From Phanerochaete sordida (taxonomy: Eukaryota; Basidiomycota; Agaricomycetes; Polyporales; Phanerochaetaceae): a stretch of 64,000 bases of DNA. Position numbers and translations under genes: made by a program. The stretch spans positions 1-64,000 of the forward strand of contig BPQB01000119.1 in the NCBI GenBank assembly GCA_019973155.2, written 5' to 3'. This document shows positions 12,559 through 29,436 of the stretch, one piece after another. The number at the start of each line of letters is the position of its first letter. Within the stretch, counting starts at the first letter, position 1. Below the pieces are notes generated by a model. That model had not been told where the DNA came from. It did no database searches and was given only the letters and a program-made list of their open reading frames with translations.

Positions 12559-14516
12559 TCAACCAAAAAGTTTGCGCTTGATACCATCCCAGGCGCGCTT
12601 GCGTTCCGCCGCAGCTGCACCATCGCCCAATACTGATTTGTTTTCGATTGCACGCCGGCTGAGGTATGGCATGACCTGCGCCGAGAGTCAGCTTCTCGCG
12701 TGCAATGAAAGGAGGAAGAGCGCAAACCTCTGCGAGCGAGCCATAAGGTACGTATTTAATGACAAAGGGCGTCGAGGAGCGCGTCCGCCCGACGAGATAA
12801 TCCGTCAAATCGTCGTGCATACCTGCCAGGAACGTCAACAAATTATTCCAGGGCAGAAGACGAAGGTACGCTCACCATAAAGCTGGGCAAGGGCGATGCG
12901 CTCTGTGACCTCGCTTCCGATGCGGACGATGGGTTCGCGGTCGGGAGTAGCACCGTCCGCCGTCGCCAAACCCTTCTCGACGAGACGGTTGAGGACTCGG
13001 CGGCAGCTTTCCCAGTTGTGCGTCCCGAAGAGCACGCCGACCGTTGGAGCCTGTGCGGCGCTGCTCTTACCGAACCAGGAGGACCGCGGTGCGACGTCCG
13101 CTGCGACAGCGTCCACGAGAATGTCGACACACTTGTTGTAGCACGCGTCCGTCTCGGGCTTCGTGCTCCATACGGGTGGAAGAGTGTCTGGCGAGATCGA
13201 GGGCGTGTGCGACGACTTTGCATTCGGAGAGTGGGCTGGAGCGTGTGCAGCGAGTTCGTGTGGGTGGTAAGCTCCCCGGACAAGCTTGACTCCGAGTGAG
13301 AAGCCATTCTCCCGCGCGGTCTTCAGGGTTTCGAGCAGATGAGATTCGTTACTGATGTAGAAGTGAGGAGTCTGCGTATGGGAAGGTACGATACCACGTA
13401 CCGTCGGAGGTAGGCTTGGTACGTGTTCAGAACCAAAGGTTGCACGTTCGGGGACTCAGTCGAAGACGATGGCCGATTGAACGTCGACATGAGGCCAAGA
13501 GCAAATGCATCTAGCGCAGGCTGCCTGCGATGAGTACACAAAGATATTCTTCCTGGAGTGAGGGCTGACCTGGTACCAGCTGTGCTCAGCATCGATGATG
13601 ATCTTGACACCTCGCTCCTGGGCATGTTGACAGACGGCAGTCAAATCCACGTAGAGCTCCTTCAGGGCCGCGATGTCTTGTTCAGTCATAGCATCACTAG
13701 TCCCAGCTTTCTGGTGGAGAACATCGAGATCAGAGGGATGTGGCGTTCCAGGGAAAGCAATTGACGCAGCAGGGCGATTCTGAATGAGATGCCGAGAGAA
13801 GTTGACCAGAGATTCAGTGTTGGTGAGGAGCGCAGACTTTGGCGAAGTGTCAGGTCCCAGTCGTGGATCGGAGACAGTGCACGCACCAGCTTAATTGCAA
13901 CCCATGTCCTCCTGCCTTTGCTAGAGCCGGGTGGCAAATGTCCGTCCTCGAAGTCCGCCGCGACGTCGATGCTATGGATCATCTCCCGTATGCATTCCTT
14001 GTGAACCGATTGTACGCTGTTGCCCTTTGCCTTCCCTGCCGCCTCGTGCTCGTCGACCTCGACGCTGTACGCGAAGAGGCACCCCTTGTTCTCCGCGCGC
14101 AGCTGCTCCACGAGCGGAAGTGCGCCCTCTGCGGTCTCGCCGCCGACAAACTGGTCGAAGAATGTGACTCGTACGAGGGCCTTGGTGACATCGCTGATGA
14201 CGGGTATCGAGAGGAGGGTGGATAGGATCTGGGGCGACCAATCGACGAGCGGGGGCACCGAGCACATCGCGTACACCACATACGCACGCACGAAGCTCGA
14301 GAGCGGTGGCGACGGATGCTCGCGCTTGGCCTCTTCTGCATCGGCGTGCACAGGCTGGTCCTTGAGCCAGAGATACGAGGCGAGCGTGAGGCCGGAGGCT
14401 ACGCCGAGCGCGGGCAGGCGCGACCTGGCGGCGCGGGGCGGCGCCGACGCGAACGCGCGGGAGAGCGGCGGGCGCGACAGGCGGGGGAACGTCCCCCAGA
14501 GGAGGCGGAAGGACAT
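12559..14516 (-). CDS. PUT1: Proline dehydrogenase, mitochondrial (Put1/PRODH)
   Basis: PRODH oxidises proline to pyrroline-5-carboxylate with FAD at the inner mitochondrial membrane, the first step of proline catabolism. The ATG is at 14516. The N-terminus is Arg/Ala/Ser-rich without acidic residues (a presequence), followed by a hydrophobic helix. Removing an intron of about 50 nt near 13845-13894 keeps the frame. Family motifs follow in order: GVKIIIDAEHSWYQ, GVKLVRGAY (restored by splicing), LFGTHN, then PYLSRRAIENKSVL near the C-terminus, which matches the substrate-binding RRxxEN motif. The stop is at 12559. The length of about 570 residues is usual for fungi. It diverges from an amidohydrolase at 14907. 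All key residues I can check are present. Confidence 0.92.
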
Positions 14517-14906
14517 CGTCGACGTCGAGAGCAGAGGGTTGGCCGTGCAAGGCCCGATAGCAGCGCGGCCGACATGATAAGCTGGGCCCGCGAATGGATC
14601 CGCCCGGGTGTCTCGTGCGCGTCGAGAGCAGTTCCGGCGGACGCCTCCTCGACGTTCGGCGCAAGACTCGGAATGCCAAGGCCAGATGCGTCCTCGTCGG
14701 CGTCCGTCGGGGCCAAATACGCGAGCGTCAGGTACGGACCCTCGTCGACGTCCAGCGCCAGGTCGCCGTCCAGGAGACCGCGGTCCACATGCCACTGCCG
14801 CTGCGCACGCTGCGAGTGGGAGAGTTGGTGATGGGAGAGTGTGGGAGGACGGCCGTGGGGCAGATATAAGGGCCAGTGTGCACGTTCTTCATCGTAGACA
14901 ACTCCA
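14517..14906. promoter_or_regulatory. Divergent promoter between PRODH and the amidohydrolase
   Basis: This 390-bp GC-rich gap contains a TATAAG at about 14865-14870, 37 bp before the plus-strand ATG. One TGATAAG, which fits the HGATAR consensus of nitrogen-regulatory GATA factors, lies near 14574-14580, about 60 bp from the PRODH start. A single GATA site is weak evidence, but it is in the right place for a proline-catabolic gene. Open frames across this gap are not supported as genes. Confidence 0.45.
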
Positions 14907-16560
14907 ATGCACCTCGACTATCCATCGAGAAACATGCAGATCATTGCCGGAAAGCTCTTCGACTCGTACACCGGCGAGCTTGTCGAGAACCAGCTCATTA
15001 CCGTCTCCCCGGACTCTGGCTTGATTATTAGAGTCGACAAGTTCGAGGACAAGAAGGAGTGGTTCGAGGAAAGAGGCATCAATCTCAAGGACGATACGAC
15101 CATCGACCTGCGCGGGCAGACCGTGCTACCTGGCTTCGTTGACACTCATGTCCACAGTGGGTACGCATATATGCACATAAAATGACAGCTGACGTCGTAC
15201 AGTGTTCCTGCACTCCTACACGGAGACGAGTTGGACAGACCAGGTCACTCGCGAGAGCCTCGCCGAGCGTACCATCCGTGCCACGGCCCATGCCAGGCGC
15301 ACGCTGATGGCAGGCTTCACCTCCGTCCGGTACGCATACATGCTGCCATGTACGCTACCTCTGACGGCTCTGCAGTGACCTCGGCACCGAGGGTGCTCAG
15401 GACGCGGACCTCGCCCTTCGCAAGTGTCTCTCTGGGCCCAACCCTATCGCCGTCGGACCACGGTACTTTACCGCGAACCGCGCCATCGTCGCCACAGGCA
15501 GCTACGGCGAGTCGTCCCAAATACCGCTGGTATGACACGGTGCTGACGTCGAGGCAGGCCCAAAGAACCAGCTATACCCAGACCGTGATGGCGTCGAGGG
15601 CGTCATGGGTGCAGAGGTCGCAGACGGCGAGGTCGAATGCGTCAAAGCTGTACGCAGGCAGATTGGCGCAGGGGCAGATTGGGTCAAGGTGCGGTCCATA
15701 GTCCATGCTGTCAGCTGCGAACAGGTCGCTCATAGCCCGCGTTGCAGATTTACGCAGACTACCGCGTCCGCGCAAACATGCAAGACGTCGCTCCAGCCAT
15801 CGCAGGGACCTCCATCGGATCCTTCGCCGACTCCGAGATCGGCGCCATGATCACCGAGGCGCATCGCTTGGGCGTGAAGATCGTCGCACACGCGCAGGAC
15901 GCGAGCACCTTGCGGCGCCTGACCGCCGACGCCAACACGCACGTCGACAGCATCGAGCACGGCTACGACATGAGCGTGCTGCTGCAGGACGTGCCCGCCG
16001 CCGGGTACGTCTTCCCGGCTGCTGCTGCCGCCGCCACCAAGGAGCCGCTCCCGCTCTTCTGGAACCCGACGCTCGCGGTGTTCTACAGCCAGGGCGGGGG
16101 CGGCCGCGGGCCCGCGTGGCAGCGCGCGATGCAGAGCTTCCGGCTCTTCCTTCAGAAGCGGCCGCGCGACGTCCGCATCGCGTGCGGCGGCGACACTGGT
16201 GCGTTTCCGCACGGCAACAACGCGCTCGAGATGCGGCTCATGGTCCAGCTCGGCGCGCCCTGGCGCGAGGTCCTCCAGTGGGCGACGCTTGCCGGCTGGG
16301 AGTGTATCCGGAGCATGCGCTGGGAGGGGCGCGTGGGCGAGGCGCGGCTGGCGAGGGTCGAGCAGCTGCAGGAGGACGCGCGGGTTGTGGGTGACAACGA
16401 GGTGCCGTTCGGTGCGGTGAGGAAAGGCTTCGCAGCGGACATCATCGCCACCACGGGTGATTTTGAGAAGAATTTTGCGAACGCCGTCGACAAGGGTAGC
16501 ATTGGCTTCGTCATGAAGGCCGGAAAGGTGTACAAGAGGGATGGGAAGGAGGTAGCCTAG
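14907..16560 (+). CDS. Metal-dependent amidohydrolase (COG1228, imidazolonepropionase/prolidase-like)
   Basis: This is a hydrolase of the amidohydrolase superfamily, COG1228 branch, some members of which cleave Xaa-Pro dipeptides. It starts at ATG 14907, or possibly at 14934, since the TATA-like site is only about 40 bp upstream. The full metal-site set is visible after splicing: DTHVHS (two His), WVKIYADY (bridging Lys), VAHAQD (His), SIEHG (His) and GGDTGA (Asp). Introns lie near 15160-15202, 15329-15375, 15507-15557 and 15688-15745. The third begins GCGAGT and is a GC-AG intron, needed to read TGSYG-PKNQLYPD. The length is about 490 residues, with no signal peptide. It shares a promoter region with proline dehydrogenase. 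The substrate is inferred, not shown. Confidence 0.85.
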
Positions 16561-17816
16561 ATCAACTGTTAACGTTGAAAATCCAGGGCGCACCATGTAT
16601 AGAACTTCGAGCAGACTACCTCGCAAACATAACCCTCACACACACATTCCAGCACGAGAACAAGATATATTGAGCTCCATCTACAACAGAAAAAGTCAGG
16701 ACACGTAAGTGTACGAACCACCGGCCATGCCTCGCCCGCCAAAGTACGGGCAAAGCGCGACGCGAGTCAAGCACTAAGACGTCCGAGTTGCTTTCCGCCC
16801 TGTAATGGCACAGACCAGCCGTAGGTGTCGACGAGATATCGCGAGGCGAGGTCTGCAATTTGACGAAAGGTGCGTGAAGAAGAAGAGGGCGAAGGTCGAG
16901 AATTTATAGTCGGCCGCTCACGTGATGACCTTATTAGGGTGCAACGCTCTCACGCATTAATTTTCAGCACCAATTCCTCCCAATAAACCACGACTTGGAC
17001 TGTACATCCGCCGGTCGAGACGCATTCGCGAATCGACGAGAGGTGGATTGAATCCCATTATCTTGCGTTTTCCCCATCTGTGTAAGCTTTACGCGGATAC
17101 TCTACAGAGATATCTGCTCCCGAAGTTGACCGTTTCCTGCAGCCTGCAGGTACGCTCCGGTTCCACATCTGGGGCGGTTCAGTGATGTGTGCAGAGGCGC
17201 GATGTCTCCTGACTTACACAGGCTCTCCGTGGAAGATAGAAGTCCAGTGCATCTTGTTGAGATAGCTGTCATCGACAAGAGGATCCTAGGGTATGTTTCT
17301 CACGCGAAAATCACCGTCCATATATTCACAACCGCCCCAAGTACGGTAGTACCGTCCGCAGGACGCGAGAGTACAGAATTCATGCATGCGGCATCGGGTG
17401 GTACAATCTCAGGTCCGCGAATGGAAGAAGTTGCTCTCATGCACATGATGCAGGGTGTGTAAGAGAATAGACATTCTGATGTCACCCGCTCGCCGGGCTT
17501 TCGATGCAGTCTGCTAAGCCGCGTTCTTTTCATTCGCATAATAACCCCTAAAGCTGTTGTAGATCCTACCGCTTTATCATATGCGCGGTGATATTTCTGA
17601 GCAGTCGGGCAAATCGGGGACAAAGACCGTGCCATTTGCGTGCAAGCGCCGCCTCCAGCCTGGCGACGTGCTCCTGCCTTAGGACGACCAGCATACTCTT
17701 CATCCATCCGTCACGTAGGTTGCACGCAAGTTTTTGCTCTACTGGCTCCTCTCGCTATAGATTGCGCGGAGATTCCTTATCCAACACTGTGCTATCCAGA
17801 ACTCCCTTGGTTCATC
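16561..17816. other. Intergenic region without a supported gene
   Basis: This 1.26-kb AT-richer stretch holds only short frames with no splice-consistent continuation. It contains the 3' end of the amidohydrolase gene and the promoter of F-box paralog 2. I see no repeat or transposon end. Confidence 0.55.
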
Positions 17817-19658
17817 ATGCCCTGCGTCCAGGACTTGCCGTATGAGCTCTGCTTAGCGATCCTCAAGAGGCTCCCGCCCCCTCAGGTTGCCCAATTTCAG
17901 CTAGTATGTATCATCTGGTACGGACCCCTGCTCCGCTGACGAATAACGTGTTGTGCTCAGGTGTCCCGATACTACCACGAGCTCGTCCAAAGCTCGGAAG
18001 ACCTTCGCCACATCATCGACTGTTTTCTTCTAGGAGCGATAGAGCATTCGCCGGACTTGCGTTCTTCTTTCAGGGGCAGATTGGATAGAGTCAAGATGTG
18101 GCGACGACGGTGGAAGAGGCAAAGCTGGGACGATGAGCAACGCATACGGGCCTTTACCTCCCATTTCCGCATCTCCGGTCCCGTGGTTGCCCAAGGGCTG
18201 GCTCGCCCCGGCCTGCTGTCGCATACTGGCGCCCGCTTTCATCTCACGGGCTCACAGCTGAGAGGCATCAAGCAGGCGACCTGGACTCTAAAGGATCTTC
18301 CCGAGTACGAGAAGTTCGCTCTCGATTGGTACCAGGATCTCTTGATCCTCGTTGCAAGGTATGGATTCACATTATTAAACCCAGCATCAGGTTCTAAAAA
18401 GATGTTGAATACAGCGAAAACGGTCACATCGCGGTGCATTTCATGAAGTGTAGCACTGCTGTGCCCCATCCTGACGCCAAGCACCCTAGCCTCCGTGTTA
18501 TATTTCCTACCGAACGCGAGCAATCTGTTGAGGGACTTGACCTCAAGGTTTGTGGACATATGGTTGCGCTTCATTGTAAGCTGCTGGACGCTGCTTGCCT
18601 CGCCGAAATCTGGGTCTTAGATTGGAGGCAAGGGCTTCCGCTTCTGGTACGGCTTGCTAGTTGCATGTGTCCTTGTCGCCCACGTTGACTCCGGCATTTT
18701 TAGCACTTGGGCACTGACGTGGTCAACGACAAAGAATTAGCGTGGAGGCCTGAAGACTGTACTCTTCTCGATCCCCGACACCTTCTCGTTGCAACAGGTG
18801 GAAACAGCCCTCAGCAGATCGTAGCGGTCTTTGATTGCTACGCAGTCCCTTACACAGAGCGACGACCATTCTCGGACGCGCTGCAGCACCACGCTATTCT
18901 CATCCTGGACCTTCCTCCCTTGCTCGTGCGCCACGATATGCTTGTACATATAAACTGCCAACCGAACAGCCCCCACGCGCTGCCTGCGCAAGTTCAAGAC
19001 GTCCAGTTCCGAGCCGCAGCACCACCGGTCACACTCGTCGAGATCATGACCCATGACGCAGAATGGAAAGAAGTCAAATACAACTTCTTGATCCCGGGCT
19101 GGTTCCTTCTACCCCTTCTCGCGAAAGGTCGAGCAACGCGAGCGACGTCATGCGCTGCCCTTCGCCTCCCTTGGCAGACCTATGGCTTGGACTGCGTACT
19201 AGAGAAAGCAGAATGGAAATCTGGAGGGACAGCGGTGCACGGCTGCCGGTACGCGACGGTCAGGACAGGATGGCAGCCCGCCGAAGACGCGGCCGACCCC
19301 GACGATCATGGCGGTTTTATCAAGTTCGCTGCCGTCAAACACTTCGAGGAGCCAAAGACGATTATGCAGGACGCCGAGGTCGATGGCTTCAATGATAAAG
19401 AGAATGACAGGCTGAGGACGGTACACCGCGTGGTGAAAGAGTTTGTTGACGATGACGAGGACGTGTGGGCGGAGCCTGTACGAACAGCGGCACCTCATCT
19501 CTGCACCTGGACGGATGTCGAATCAGGCTTCGACTCGTTCCATCTTGTGGAAGATGGGTACATCGTGAGCGCTGAGGGTACACAGTACGTGTTGTGTTGT
19601 ATCTTTTTCGCAGTGATGATTCTGACTATGCTGCAGACCACGGGCGCACGTCTTCTGA
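17817..19658 (+). CDS. F-box family paralog 2 (RAYTF-tail family)
   Basis: This is a predicted SCF substrate adaptor. The ATG is at 17817: MPCVQDLPYELCLAILKRLP is the F-box, interrupted by the family's first intron after VAQFQL (resuming at VSRYYHELVQSS). The second intron must extend to the CAG near 18416; using the nearer acceptors gives immediate stops. The next exon then starts SENGHIAVHFMKCSTAVPHP. The family blocks WTLKDLPEYEKFALDWYQDL, IWVLDWRQGLPLLV, LLDPRHLLVATGGNSPQQIV, VHGCRYATV and FHLVEDG are present. After the fourth intron the last exon reads Q-PRAHVF and stops at 19656-19658. Without that intron the frame would run on to 19723. The length is about 535 residues. Converges on RPB1. 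Confidence 0.8.
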
Positions 19659-19984
19659 CGAGGTGTTTGGTTGTGCAAACAATCATGCTGCGTGGGGCGG
19701 AAAGCCTACACAGCTTACTATGAAGACACCGGGACATACATCCTCGGCCAGGCACTGTGTCAGATACCTACCACGTGTACTCACGACTTGTACCGACTCT
19801 ACATTGGTTACGCAGACAGGGATTCGTTCAGCGGAGGTTAATACGACGGTTGGATAATCTACATGCATGCGTTTGACAGAGCTAGACAGAATATGTGTAC
19901 CGCTGATGAATATCGAGAGCAAAGAGGAATCAAAACAACGCAGAAGCCCTGCTGCGGACCGGGGGCAAGGAGACCGCCAACACT
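19659..19984. other. Convergent intergenic region between F-box paralog 2 and RPB1
   Basis: The 326 bp contain no supported gene and presumably hold both 3' untranslated regions. Confidence 0.6.
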
Positions 19985-26266
<6,282 letters not shown>

Positions 26267-26857
26267 AGTGGAGAAGTGGCGAGGGAAGGGAAAGACGAGG
26301 CGGTGAGAGAATCGAGTTTGTCACTAGGTTCAGTACGTGAAATTATGGTAGACAGGGTCCGTGTTCTAGGATAGTCGCCGCCGAGCACAGATGCAACGCC
26401 GACCGGTTGCTCAAGGTCGCTCAAGAGGAGTTTTTTGGGGCTTTTGTCGCTGCCACGCAAGCTGAGTAATCCGCGGTGAAGCGGGGAGAAAGTCGCCCAG
26501 GTATCGAGGAGAACGCCGGCAAGCCTGACGAGAGATCTACAAAGCCGACCGAGGGGGTCAACGCAGAGGAGTAGGACGACGACGGTGACGAGGTCGACGG
26601 CGTCGAAGTGGTTGATGAACAAGTCACGTCGACGGCCCCGACACTCATTGTCACACTCTCGGGGCCGGTTGTAGCGGAGATACAACATATGGCCCAACTA
26701 TAACCCCGCACGCGCCAAGTTCAGGCGGAGAAGGAGCAAATTAGTAACACCGCAGTGACTTGCTGCGTCTGTGGCGTCTAGGCGCGTAAGCCGTCACGCA
26801 GTCGTCACGTCTAGCTCTCTCCACATCGTCGACACCGGCGAACCCTGTATCACCACC
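26267..26857. promoter_or_regulatory. Divergent promoter region between RPB1 and VPS27
   Basis: 591 bp separate the two divergent start codons. No TATA box is evident, as expected for housekeeping genes. Open frames across the region show no homology I recognise and overlap where promoters must lie. Confidence 0.5.
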
Positions 26858-29188
26858 ATGTCTTCCTATTTCAGTACATTACTCTGGGGAACGTCCCAGC
26901 TTGACGATGCTGTCGGTGCGTGGTACTTCATATTCCTCCGGACCTGGCTAACAGAGTGCGCAGACAAGGCGACTTCCGAGTTATTGCCCTCGGGCTCGGA
27001 AGACATTGCCCTCAACCTCGAGATATCTGACCAAATTCGGTCCAAATCTGTCGCTGCAAAGGATGCAATGCGTGCAATGAAACGAAGACTCAACCACAAG
27101 AACCCCAATGTCCAACTGCTCGCTCTGGGTGTGCGTGTTCCTGACATCTGCGTCGCGTCCGTACTCACTCAAGTATCTGTAGCTCACAGACACCTGTATC
27201 AAGAATGGCGGAGATCCCTTCCTCGTCGAGATTGCCTCCCGCGAGTTTATGGACAACCTCGTCTCAATACTCAAGATGCCCGCCCTGAACCATGATGTCA
27301 AGAACAAGATCCTGCGCCTTATCCAGAACTGGGCTACGGCATTCGAGGGACGGGCCAACTTGAGCTATGTTGGGGAGGTGTACAAATCGCTGCAACACGA
27401 AGGTACGTGTCATCATAACTGCGCCCATACGGTCACTAATTTGCACCAGGCTTCAACTTCCCACCACGAGACCCAGCTTTGACGAGCTCAGCTATGGTCG
27501 ACACACAGACTGCGCCCGAATGGATTGATTCGGACGTCTGCCTGCGCTGCCGCACAGCCTTCAGCTTCACCAATCGCAAGCACCACTGTCGTAACTGCGG
27601 ACAGGTGTTTGACCAAGCCTGCTCATCGAAGAGTATGCCGCTACCACATTTCGGTATCGCTCAAGAAGTTCGAGTCTGCGATGGCTGTTACGCTAAGCTG
27701 ACGAAGAAGCAGCACAAGTGAGTCACCACTCGCTGAGTGCGTTTGCTGCGGAATACTGACCTGTGCAGGAGCCATCGGTCATCACAGAGCGTCTCTACGA
27801 CGCGACACCGCTCCGCTCGTAACATGTACGATGCAGAACTGCAGCGCGCCATTCAGCTGTCGCTCGAAGAGGTTGGTGCCTCTGGCTCCAAGCGTCCCGG
27901 TTATGTTCCCTCGGCTTCGTCGTGGCAAACTTCGGAACCGCCCATCGTGGATCGCACTTCGTACCCCAGCGCCGGTTCACACCGGCAGGCTGAGGAAGAG
28001 GAGGACCCTGACCTTCGTGCGGCTATCGAGGCCAGCCTCCTTGAAGCCAACGCGCCAAAACCCAGTGCCCCTCTGAGCATCGAGACTCCCCGGATCGAGC
28101 AGCCGGGGTTCAACTACGGCTATGCGCAGTCGTACCCACCACACTCTGCCACGCCGAAACCAACTGTGCCTGCACTGCCAAACTACGACTTGGAGCCGCT
28201 TGAGGAGGACGCGATCCTGACGTTCAGCCAAACTGTAGACCAATTGCAGCAGCAGGGGGGCAGGGATTTGTCAAGGTACCCGGCTGTGACGGAGCTGTAC
28301 GACAAGGCGAATGCCCTGCGGCCGAAGCTGGCTATGAGTCTCAGCGATGCTGGGCGGAAAGAGCGTATGTGCTTGGCCCATCTCATCGCGAATGCCAGCT
28401 GACTTTAGGCAGAATTACTGGCGGAGATGCACGAGAAGCTGTCAGAGGCCGTGAAACTCTATGACAAGCATCTCACGGCGCAAGTTACTCATCCACCCTG
28501 GCGAACCGCAAGTGCTCAGCCCGCTGCGGGTTCCTATGCTCCACAGTATCAAACCCAAACTTCGTACGGCCAATGGTCGATTCCTGTCCAGCCAGAGCCC
28601 CAAATGCAGGCGGCTCAGCCGTCGTACTTTGCGGGCCCTGATGGACAAACCAACGGCGTGACTGCCGGGCAGTCCGCTACTTATGCAGTGACTTCGCCGC
28701 AGGCGGCGCCTTCGGAATACGTTCAGTACAACCAGCAGGCGGCTCCATACGGTGTTGCATCTCCCCCGCCCGTCTCGATCGCCCAATACCAAAGCTACGC
28801 GCCCCAGGCCGAGGCGCCATCCGCGAATCATGCTCCCGTTCCCGTGCAGTCACCACCTCCCGTCCAGCAATACCAGGCCGCTCCCCAGCATCTCGCGTTC
28901 GCCCCGCCCGCTGTCGCCCCACCACCGTCTCAGTCCCCGCTCGCGCGTCATAACACCGTGTCGGCCTACAACCCCGCGCAGCAGGCTGCCCCTCAGAACC
29001 AGTACCTTTCGCGAGCCAAGACGTTGTCGCATGCGCCGCAGCAACTGCAACAGCTGCAGCAGGCGGCGGTCCCGCAGCAGCTGCCGAATTTCCCCGTCGC
29101 ACCGACTGCGCCGCCGCAGGCGTACCAGACCTACTCTTCACCCGCACCTGTAGAACCGGAGAGAGAGGCGTTACTGATTGATCTTTAG
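26858..29188 (+). CDS. VPS27: ESCRT-0 subunit Vps27 (VHS-FYVE-UIM)
   Basis: Vps27 (Hrs) recognises ubiquitinated cargo on endosomes and starts sorting into multivesicular bodies. ATG at 26858. Domains in order: VHS (from [16 protein letters not shown] to [12 protein letters not shown], about residues 10-155); FYVE zinc finger with [17 protein letters not shown] and VCDGCY; two ubiquitin-interacting motifs ([12 protein letters not shown] and [10 protein letters not shown]); a P(S/T)AP late-domain motif in KPSAPLS, which would bind ESCRT-I Vps23; a helical Hse1-binding region ([16 protein letters not shown] to [11 protein letters not shown]); a Gln/Pro/Ala-rich tail; and a clathrin-box LLIDL as the last five residues. 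Introns lie near 26915-26962, 27130-27185, 27400-27450, 27720-27768 and 28365-28412. About 680 residues. VPS35 follows 248 bp downstream on the same strand. Confidence 0.94.
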
Positions 29189-29436
29189 GATGTAAATTAC
29201 TGTACCTTATATGCTGTACTGGAATCTGGAGAATGCACTTCGCTTCATCGTGGATGTGTAGGATACCTTCGGGCCAGCGCATCATAAGGAGTAGTTGTTA
29301 TCGTGGGAATCCCTGGGGTAAGTCCGGACTTGTTACCCCGCGGGCGTCTGCGGCGCCAGAGCTCCTGCGCAACACGGTCCGCGGCAGAGTAGCCTTCACT
29401 TCGACCTTCGTCACCTCCTTCCGCTCGACGACAGAC

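Noticed and set aside
13840..13900. Apparent frame change in proline dehydrogenase
   Set aside because: A 50-nt GTGCGT...AAAG intron after VAIKL puts SALLTNTESLVNF back in frame.
18360..18420. Stops after the second exon of F-box paralog 2, and likewise near 50065-50118 in paralog 3
   Set aside because: Using the more distal acceptor in each case removes the stops and restores the family block (…KCSTAVPHP, …TCTTGSVHP).
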